From assembly GCA_013812065.1 (NCBI GenBank), contig JACCUC010000139.1, forward strand, positions 1 to 11,053: 11,053 nt of DNA, read 5' to 3'. The DNA is from Thermoleophilaceae bacterium (GTDB lineage: Bacteria > Actinomycetota > Thermoleophilia > Solirubrobacterales > Thermoleophilaceae). This document shows, one piece after another, positions 6,954 to 11,053 of this stretch (position 1 is its first letter; each line of letters starts with the position of its first letter). The notes under the pieces are model-generated. The model was not told the origin of the DNA, searched no databases, and worked only from the letters and a program-made list of their open reading frames with translations. A program made the position numbers and the translations under genes.

Positions 6954-7358
6954 TTGGCCGTCCTGCTCGATACGTCCATCCTGGTTGCCGAGGAGAGAGG
7001 AAGCGACGCACTCGAGCAGGTTTCCGACCGTGAGGGCGGGTCGGCGATCAGCGCGATCACTCTCGCCGAGTTCTGGAAAGGCCTCGAGCGCGCACGCGGC
7101 GCGACACACCGCAAGCGCCGGCAGCGCTTCTACGATCGGGTCGTTGCCGGCTTCGATGTTGCGCCGGTCGACGAGGAGATCGCGCTCGAGACCGCTCGGC
7201 TGTGGGCAGATCTTGAGCGGCGCGGATCCATGATCCCTGCGTTCGACCTCCTGATCGCCGCCACCGCTCTCTCGCGCGGCTGGGCGCTCGCAACCGCCGA
7301 CGTCAGAGACTTCGGCCGCGTCGCGGGCCTCGAGCTGGTGACCCTGCCGGTCGAGTAG
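6954..7358 (+). CDS. vapC: VapC-like PIN-domain ribonuclease toxin
   Basis: Predicted Mg-dependent RNase toxin of a type II toxin-antitoxin pair; VapC proteins typically cleave specific tRNAs or rRNA, but the target here is unknown. The 134-aa protein shows the PIN acidic set: D6 in VLLDTS, E39 in ITLAEF, D98 in IPAFDLLIAATA and D116 in LATADVRDF (with D119). All are present, so the toxin looks catalytically intact. Length is normal for VapC. The start is TTG at 6954, giving MAVLLDTS; no SD, so coupling to the upstream antitoxin is probable and would keep toxin dosage low. The stop is 7 nt before rsmD, so rsmD may depend in part on transcription through this cassette. Confidence 0.9.
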   Translation: MAVLLDTSILVAEERGSDALEQVSDREGGSAISAITLAEFWKGLERARGATHRKRRQRFYDRVVAGFDVAPVDEEIALETARLWADLERRGSMIPAFDLLIAATALSRGWALATADVRDFGRVAGLELVTLPVE

Positions 7359-7365
7359 CTCGCGC

Positions 7366-7893
7366 TTGCGCGTCGTCGCCGGCCACCTGCGCGGCCGCCG
7401 CCTCACCGCCCCGCCGGGCCGCGGCACCCGCCCGACCTCCGATCGGGTGCGCGAGGCTGTCTTCTCGATCCTCGGGCCGCTGGGGGGAGCGCGGGTGCTC
7501 GACCTGTTCGCGGGCTCCGGCGCGCTGGGGATCGAGGCTCTCTCCCGGGGAGCGCGGCACGCGACCTTCGTCGATCGAGACGCCCGGGCGATCGCGGCGA
7601 TCAGACGCAACCTCGCCGCCCTCGAGCTCGACTCGGCCACCGTCGATCGCCGCGACGCGCTCACCTTCCTGAAAGCGGCGACCGGCCCCTGGGACCTCGT
7701 CTTCCTCGACCCGCCATATGATGACGCGCCAGGCTCGGCCGAGCCACTCTCCCGAGCGCTGTCGGCCGTGCTCTCCGACGACGCCCGAATCGTGACCGAG
7801 TCCGCTACCCGATCCCCTCTTATCCTCGAGCTGCCGCTCGAGGTCGACCGCGTCTACGGCGACACCCGGATCGCCATCCATCGTGGCCCGTGA
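7366..7893 (+). CDS. rsmD: 16S rRNA (guanine(966)-N2)-methyltransferase RsmD
   Basis: SAM-dependent enzyme that methylates G966 of 16S rRNA during 30S assembly. The 175-aa protein has the family N-terminus MRVVAGHLRGR, the TRPTSDRVREAVFSIL motif (21-36), the SAM-binding segment VLDLFAGSGALGIEAL (44-59) and the catalytic DPPY at 115-118. Length is slightly short but complete. TTG at 7366 is chosen because it gives the conserved start; no SD is apparent. Its last 11 nt overlap coaD, the usual rsmD-coaD arrangement. recG and rsmD are neighbours in many actinobacteria, so the toxin-antitoxin pair upstream looks like an insertion between them. Confidence 0.95.
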   Translation: MRVVAGHLRGRRLTAPPGRGTRPTSDRVREAVFSILGPLGGARVLDLFAGSGALGIEALSRGARHATFVDRDARAIAAIRRNLAALELDSATVDRRDALTFLKAATGPWDLVFLDPPYDDAPGSAEPLSRALSAVLSDDARIVTESATRSPLILELPLEVDRVYGDTRIAIHRGP

Positions 7894-8383
7894 CCGCGCC
7901 GGAGTCGCGGTCTGTCCGGGCTCCTACGACCCCGTCACCTTCGGCCACCTCGACATCATCGCTCGCACCGCGGCACTCTACGAGCGGGTCATCGTGGCCG
8001 TGGTGAACCTCCCGACCCGCAAGCAGCAGACCTTGTTCAGCGCCGAGGAGCGGTGCGAGATGATCGGCGCCGAGGTCGAGAAACTTGGGAATGTGCAGGT
8101 CAAATCCTTTGATAGGCTCATCGTCGATTTCGCGCGAGAGCACGGCGCCAACGCGATCGTGAAGGGGCTGCGCGCGATCTCTGACTTCGAGTACGAGTTC
8201 GAGATGAACCAGCTGAACCGTAAGATGGCGCCCGACGTCGAGTCGATCTACATGATGTCCTCCCCCCAATACAGCTTCCTGAGCTCCAGCGGCGTGAAAG
8301 AGGTCGCAACCTTCGGCGGCGACCTCACCGACCTCGTCCCCCGCGCCGTGGCGACACGGCTCGAGGATCAGCTCAAGCGCTAG
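7883..8383 (+). CDS. coaD: Phosphopantetheine adenylyltransferase (PPAT)
   Basis: Transfers AMP from ATP to 4'-phosphopantetheine to form dephospho-CoA, the penultimate step of CoA synthesis. The 166-aa protein has the nucleotidyltransferase TxGH signature within CPGSYDPVTFGHLDII (11-26), KGLR at 94-97, and SPQYSFLSSSGVKEVA (127-142), the ISSTxVR-like motif of this family. Length is typical (about 160). The GTG start at 7883 overlaps rsmD by 11 nt and implies coupled translation; seven extra residues precede the conserved VAVCPGS. Identity is certain. Confidence 0.97.
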   Translation: MARDRAGVAVCPGSYDPVTFGHLDIIARTAALYERVIVAVVNLPTRKQQTLFSAEERCEMIGAEVEKLGNVQVKSFDRLIVDFAREHGANAIVKGLRAISDFEYEFEMNQLNRKMAPDVESIYMMSSPQYSFLSSSGVKEVATFGGDLTDLVPRAVATRLEDQLKR

Positions 8384-8414
8384 CCAGCCGACCCCGACGG
8401 AGAGAACGCCCCGC

Positions 8415-8879
8415 ATGGATGTCCTCGTTCTGATCGACAAGCTCGACGATTCGATCCACAACGGCAAGCCCGTGCCGCTGACCGACCAGGTCCGCGTCGA
8501 GCGCGAGCAGATCTACGACATCCTCGATCAGATGCGGGCAACCGTGCCCGAGGAGATCAAGCAGGCGCGCTGGATCGTCAAGGAGCGCCAGGAGATGCTG
8601 GCCGAGGCCAAGCGCGAGGCCGAGCGCATCATTCGCGAGGCTCGCGACCAGCAGGAGCGGCTGATCAACCAGCAGGAGGTCGTCCGCCTCGCCGAGCGCC
8701 AGGCCGAGGACATCGTCGAGGAGGCGCGCTCGCGCGAGCGTGAGATCCGCCTCGGCGCCGAGGACTACGCCGACGACATCCTCAACACGCTCGAGGTCAA
8801 CCTTCAGAAGTTCACCCAGGCCGTGCAGCGCGGGCGCGAGCGCCTCGCCGGGCGCGAGCAGAGCGCCGAGGTCGGGTAG
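8415..8879 (+). CDS. SepIVA-like DivIVA-domain coiled-coil protein
   Basis: Soluble 154-aa protein with no signal peptide or membrane segment. A short N-terminal part (MDVLVLIDKLDDSI, then VPLTDQVRVEREQIYDILDQM at about 20-40 and ATVPEEI at 42-48) is followed by a long charged coiled coil (50-145) with repeated AEAKREAERIIREA-type heptads. This layout, and the place between coaD and yceD, resemble mycobacterial SepIVA (Rv2927c), a DivIVA-domain protein at the septum needed for division. This protein is shorter than SepIVA (about 245 aa) and lacks its extended tail. F0 subunit b-like hits would be expected from coiled-coil similarity alone and should not be trusted. A weak SD (GGAG, 12 nt before ATG) is present; 31 nt separate it from coaD. 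Function in division or envelope growth is inferred. Confidence 0.7.
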   Translation: MDVLVLIDKLDDSIHNGKPVPLTDQVRVEREQIYDILDQMRATVPEEIKQARWIVKERQEMLAEAKREAERIIREARDQQERLINQQEVVRLAERQAEDIVEEARSREREIRLGAEDYADDILNTLEVNLQKFTQAVQRGRERLAGREQSAEVG

Positions 8880-8893
8880 GGCCCCGGTCACGC

Positions 8894-8929
8894 CGGTTCC
8901 CGACCCGCAGGACGGTCGTCGGGGAGCCG
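8894..8929 (+). terminator. Hairpin after the coaD/SepIVA-like unit
   Basis: Bases 8894-8904 pair with 8918-8929 in an 11-bp stem with one G-U pair and one bulged G (8924), and a 13-nt loop. It starts 14 nt past the stop of the SepIVA-like gene. No T tract follows, but GC-rich actinobacterial terminators often lack one. The gene beyond it is convergent, so a terminator is expected here. Confidence 0.45.
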
Positions 8930-8975
8930 TCTGGTGGGTAGGGACTGAGCATGGCGGATCCCGCGATAACTGGAG

Positions 8976-8987
8976 CAAGCGCGCTTG
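8976..8987. repeat. 12-bp perfect palindrome
   Basis: CAAGCGCGCTTG reads identically on both strands. It lies between the two convergent genes, 14 nt from the end of the VOC gene. It could be a protein-binding site or part of a bidirectional terminator. The remainder of the 122-base gap holds nothing else I recognise. Confidence 0.35.
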
Positions 8988-9001
8988 GGCGCGGGTAAGC
9001 C

Positions 9002-9367
9002 TCAGCGCGGATCGTCCGGCGGCTGGTGGAGCCCGAACGACGAGCCCTGATCGTCGCGGCAGGGCTTGAAGCGCCCGAATCGGGCGATCGAGTCCTCGTC
9101 GCCCTCGATCCCCATCTCCTCGACCTCTCCGCCGAGCGACCGGACGCGCTCGAGGGCAGTGTCGATGTCGTCGACCTTGAAGAAGACGTACGGACTCGCG
9201 CCCCTATCGCCGCCGTGCATGCCGCCCGGGAGGTTCGGCGCGCTGATCGCGAATCCCTCTCCGGACGGGCCGGGCTCGAACGTCCACCCGAACAACCGCT
9301 CGTAGAAAACGCGGCCCCGCTCGGTGTCCTCGACGCCGATCTCGAAGAACGCCAGCTCGCCTGCCAT
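9002..9367 (-). CDS. VOC (glyoxalase/bleomycin-resistance fold) family protein
   Basis: A 121-aa protein of the vicinal oxygen chelate superfamily. The N-terminal half has FFEIGVEDTERGRVFYERLFGW (split here: FFEIGVEDTER at 7-17, FYERLFGW at 21-28), and the second half YVFFKVDDIDTALERVRSLGG, the typical beta-alpha-beta repeat. It ends SSFGLHQPPDD where many relatives have FGLWQP. The classical glyoxalase metal ligands are not clearly conserved, so the reaction cannot be named; similar small VOC proteins are mostly uncharacterised. The start ATG at 9367 is supported by a strong SD. It is the only minus-strand gene, convergent with the SepIVA-like gene and divergent from yceD, so it is an independent unit. 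Confidence 0.85.
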   Translation of the reverse strand: MAGELAFFEIGVEDTERGRVFYERLFGWTFEPGPSGEGFAISAPNLPGGMHGGDRGASPYVFFKVDDIDTALERVRSLGGEVEEMGIEGDEDSIARFGRFKPCRDDQGSSFGLHQPPDDPR

Positions 9368-9370
9368 CGG

Positions 9371-9378
9371 TCTCCCTT
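9371..9378 (-). promoter_or_regulatory. Shine-Dalgarno of the VOC gene
   Basis: On the minus strand AAGGGAGA lies 3 nt before the ATG. It decides this start over the longer open frame that extends upstream through yceD on the same strand. A -10-like TACCTT on the minus strand (9409 down to 9404) would give a leader of about 30 nt. Confidence 0.65.
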
Positions 9379-9379
9379 C

Positions 9380-9424
9380 GCTCTGATGCACATCGTCCAG
9401 AGCAAGGTACGCGGTCGCCAGAGC
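9380..9424. repeat. Repeated CAGAGC sites in the divergent promoter
   Basis: CCAGAGC occurs at 9397-9403 and again at 9418-9424, exactly 21 bp (two helical turns) apart. An inverted copy, GCTCTG, is at 9380-9385. All three lie in the 81-bp gap between the divergent VOC and yceD starts and surround the minus-strand TACCTT box. They look like half-sites for a DNA-binding protein, but 6-7 bp is short enough to arise by chance. Confidence 0.35.
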
Positions 9425-9436
9425 GGAGGTCTTGGC

Positions 9437-9448
9437 TAACCTCGAGAC
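9437..9448 (+). promoter_or_regulatory. Candidate leaderless promoter of yceD
   Basis: TAACCT (9437-9442), identical to the hexamer before the antitoxin gene, ends 6 nt before the yceD ATG. There is no SD. Transcription would start at or within a base or two of the ATG. No recognisable -35 lies 16-18 nt upstream. Confidence 0.5.
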
Positions 9449-9961
9449 ATGGCCGGGGAGACCCACACGCTCGACCTCGGACAGCTCGCGCTGAGCTCGG
9501 GCGAAGGGCGCCGCCTCGACCTCGATACCCGCGTCGAGCCACTGGTCCTTGCCGGGCAGCGCTACGCCCCGGAGCACGCGGTGCCGGTTCGGATCGACAT
9601 CTCGCGGACCACCAACGGCTACTCGCTGCGGCTGCGCGCCGACGTTCCGCTGGAGGGCCCGTGCATGCGCTGCCTCGAGGACGCCGAGCGCAAGGTGGCG
9701 ATCGACGCGCGCGAGGTCGACCAGCCGGGTGAGGGGGAGGACCTGAGCTCGCCGTACCTCGACGGCGACGGGCTCGATCTGGGTGCCTGGACCCGCGACG
9801 CGCTCGCGCTCGCGCTGCCGACCAAGATCGTCTGCCGCGAGGACTGCCAGGGGCTGTGCGCGATCTGCGGGGAGAACCTGAACGCCGCGGGGCCCGAGCA
9901 CGCGCACGAGCCCGAGCCCGACCCACGCTGGGCGGCGCTGCGCGAGCTGCGGCTCGAGTAG
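9449..9961 (+). CDS. yceD: YceD/DUF177 family protein
   Basis: Member of DUF177, which is linked to 23S rRNA accumulation or processing in E. coli and plants and is almost always found next to rpmF. The 170-aa protein has the family's GPCMRCLED (70-78; C72, C75) and a C-terminal cysteine cluster CREDCQGLCAICGENLN (129-145; C129, C133, C137, C140) that could bind a metal. Length is typical. ATG at 9449 gives the normal N-terminus, preceded by a -10-like box at leaderless distance. It is followed by rpmF after 35 nt and then plsX, the conserved yceD-rpmF-plsX cluster. The molecular activity of the family is not settled. Confidence 0.92.
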   Translation: MAGETHTLDLGQLALSSGEGRRLDLDTRVEPLVLAGQRYAPEHAVPVRIDISRTTNGYSLRLRADVPLEGPCMRCLEDAERKVAIDAREVDQPGEGEDLSSPYLDGDGLDLGAWTRDALALALPTKIVCREDCQGLCAICGENLNAAGPEHAHEPEPDPRWAALRELRLE

Positions 9962-9981
9962 GGCACGGCGGCCAGACCATC

Positions 9982-9996
9982 TAAACTGACCCGCCG
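9982..9996 (+). promoter_or_regulatory. Candidate promoter of rpmF
   Basis: TAAACT (9982-9987) lies 9 nt before the rpmF ATG in the 35-nt yceD-rpmF gap. It would give a leader of about 2-3 nt or none. There is no SD. L32 could thus be made from its own transcript as well as from yceD read-through. Confidence 0.45.
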
Positions 9997-10191
9997 ATGG
10001 CCGTCCCCAAGCAGAAACAGTCCCACGCGCGCACCAACAAGCGGCGCTCGCAGCACCGGATAACGCCTCCGGCCGTGCGCTCCTGCCCGCAGTGCGGCGA
10101 GCCGCGGCTGCCTCATCGGGTCTGCGGTACCTGCGGCCACTACGCGGGCCGCGAGATCATCGCGTCCGAGCCGCTCGACGCGGCCGAGTAG
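9997..10191 (+). CDS. rpmF: 50S ribosomal protein L32, zinc-binding form
   Basis: Large-subunit ribosomal protein, 64 aa. It begins MAVPKQKQSHARTNKRRSQH, the standard L32 N-terminus (VPKxKxSxxRxxxRRxxH), and carries a zinc ribbon C30-x2-C33-x9-C43-x2-C46 (CPQC ... CGTC). It is therefore the zinc-binding form, like the L28 in this window. The C-terminal extension HYAGREIIASEPLDAAE is ordinary. The start is unambiguous. plsX follows after 40 nt with a hairpin between them. Confidence 0.97.
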   Translation: MAVPKQKQSHARTNKRRSQHRITPPAVRSCPQCGEPRLPHRVCGTCGHYAGREIIASEPLDAAE

Positions 10192-10206
10192 GCGCTCGCA
10201 GCGCCG

Positions 10207-10232
10207 CCGGCCGCGTGCTTTCCCTCGGCCGG
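10207..10232. repeat. Inverted repeat at the plsX start
   Basis: CCGGCCG (10207-10213) pairs with CGGCCGG (10226-10232), a 7-bp all-GC stem with a 12-nt loop. The 3' arm includes the first base of the plsX GTG. It may attenuate between rpmF and plsX or hide the plsX start. No SD or promoter box is evident in the gap. Confidence 0.35.
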
Positions 10233-11053
10233 TGATCGCGCTCGACGCAAACGGCGCCGACGCCGGCGCCGCAGTCGTGGTCGAGGGCGCGCGTCGCGCC
10301 GCCACCGCGGTGACCCTCTTCGGCCCGGCGGCCGAGATCGTCGATCCGCCGGGCGAGGTCGTCGACGCGCCGGTCGCCATCGGGGGCGACGAGGACCCCG
10401 CTCGGGCGGTGCGATCGAAGCCGGACTCGTCCATCGTGCAGGCCGCGCGCACGGTCGGGGGCGGGGGCGCCGAGGCGATCGTTTCGGCGGGCGCTACCGG
10501 TGCGGTGCTCGCCGCCTCGCTGTTCCACGTCAAGCGCCTGCGGGGAGTCTCACGGCCGGCGATCGCCGTGCTCCTGCCCGTCCCCGGACACCCCACCCTG
10601 CTGCTCGACGCCGGCGCCAACGTCGAGGTCAGGCCCGAGCACCTCGTGCAGTTCGCGCTCATGGGCGCGGCGTTCATGCACGCGGTGCACGGAGTCGAGT
10701 GCCCGCGCGTCGGCCTGCTCTCGGTCGGAGAGGAGGCGGCCAAGGGGACGCCCGACGTGGTCGAGGCCCACGCGCGCCTGGCCGCCGTCGAGACGAGGGA
10801 TATGGACTTCGCCGGCAACGTCGAGGGCCACGCGGTGACGGCCGGCGCGGTCGACGTCGTCGTCACCGACGGCTTCACGGGCAATGTCGCGCTCAAGGTC
10901 ATGGAGGGAGCCGCGAAGACCGTGGTCGGCGCCGTCCGCGAGGCGATCGGCTCCTCGCCGCTCGCCGCGGTCGGGGGCCTGCTCGTGCGCGGGCGACTCG
11001 GCGGGCTGCGCCGCGAGCTCGACCCCGACACGACGGGCGGCGCGGTGCTGCTC
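10232..11053 (+). CDS. plsX: Phosphate acyltransferase PlsX, 3' end cut by window
   Basis: Converts acyl-ACP and phosphate to acyl-phosphate, the donor for PlsY in membrane phospholipid synthesis. The 274 visible residues run to the window edge without a stop; the full protein is usually 330-350 aa. Family features: VRSKPDSSIV (60-69), VSAGATGAVLA, GVSRPAIA, DAGANVEVRPEHLVQFALMG, GLLSVGEEAAKGTPD, FAGNVEGH, VVTDGFTGNVALK and the start of the GGAPLLG-type motif. Deviations: the N-terminal signature is DANGAD rather than DAMGGD, SAGNTGA reads SAGATGA, and the region before KPDSS appears about a dozen residues shorter than usual. GTG at 10232 begins the conserved strand; no in-frame alternative is near. 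It sits after rpmF as in most bacteria, and shares the acyl-phosphate intermediate with FakA. Confidence 0.93.
   Translation, partial: MIALDANGADAGAAVVVEGARRAATAVTLFGPAAEIVDPPGEVVDAPVAIGGDEDPARAVRSKPDSSIVQAARTVGGGGAEAIVSAGATGAVLAASLFHVKRLRGVSRPAIAVLLPVPGHPTLLLDAGANVEVRPEHLVQFALMGAAFMHAVHGVECPRVGLLSVGEEAAKGTPDVVEAHARLAAVETRDMDFAGNVEGHAVTAGAVDVVVTDGFTGNVALKVMEGAAKTVVGAVREAIGSSPLAAVGGLLVRGRLGGLRRELDPDTTGGAVLL

Noticed and set aside
8951..8998. Small 15-codon frame after TAGGGA (8939-8944), MADPAITGASALGRG
   Set aside because: The spacing resembles the leaderless starts, but the box lacks the final T, the peptide is not recognisable, and it lies between convergent genes. Too weak to call.
9368..9907. 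Extended VOC protein of 301 residues on the minus strand
   Set aside because: The upstream part is the reverse of yceD and lacks VOC similarity; a strong SD at 9371-9378 sets the start at 9367.
1..11053. CRISPR arrays, tRNA/rRNA genes, insertion sequences
   Set aside because: I looked for regular direct repeats, tRNA cloverleaf/TTCGA arms and transposase motifs and found none; gaps are all under 130 bases.

Overview
The window is strongly GC-rich and almost fully coding, with very high G/C at third codon positions and many GTG/TTG starts. All genes except one lie on the + strand. The content is core housekeeping. The combination of a SepIVA/DivIVA-like coiled-coil gene next to coaD, a FakA-type kinase next to rpmB, and a RibBA fusion suggests a deep-branching actinobacterium. 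Thermoleophilia (Solirubrobacterales or relatives) is my best guess, inferred from gene order and protein style rather than from any database search.

Layout. (1) 1-2409: riboflavin block ribE-ribBA-ribH, tightly packed with 4-nt and 20-nt overlaps and preceded by a near-perfect 10-bp hairpin. These enzymes supply both lumazine synthase substrates and the last two steps to riboflavin. A ribD-like gene is probably just upstream but is outside the window. (2) 2459-6586: rpmB (zinc-form L28), a full-length FakA/YloV-type fatty-acid kinase, and recG, an order well known from Firmicutes. (3) 6684-7358: a Phd/YefM-VapC toxin-antitoxin cassette between recG and rsmD. (4) 7366-8879: rsmD, coaD and a SepIVA-like DivIVA-domain protein, ending in a hairpin. 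(5) 9002-9367 (minus): a lone VOC/glyoxalase-fold gene. (6) 9449-11053: yceD (DUF177), rpmF (zinc-form L32) and plsX, which runs off the window end.

The genes link translation (L28, L32, RsmD, YceD), phospholipid precursors (FakA makes acyl-phosphate from fatty acids; PlsX makes it from acyl-ACP), cofactors (flavin, CoA) and replication repair/division (RecG, SepIVA-like).

No novel multi-gene system is evident. The most interesting signals are regulatory. A recurrent TANNCT-type -10 element sits 6-9 nt before the start codons of rpmB, the antitoxin gene, yceD and rpmF, which predicts leaderless transcripts. The recG 5' region appears to code upstream of any conventional start codon, with a TATAGA box 8 nt before an in-frame ATC. 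The antitoxin -10 lies inside an inverted repeat.
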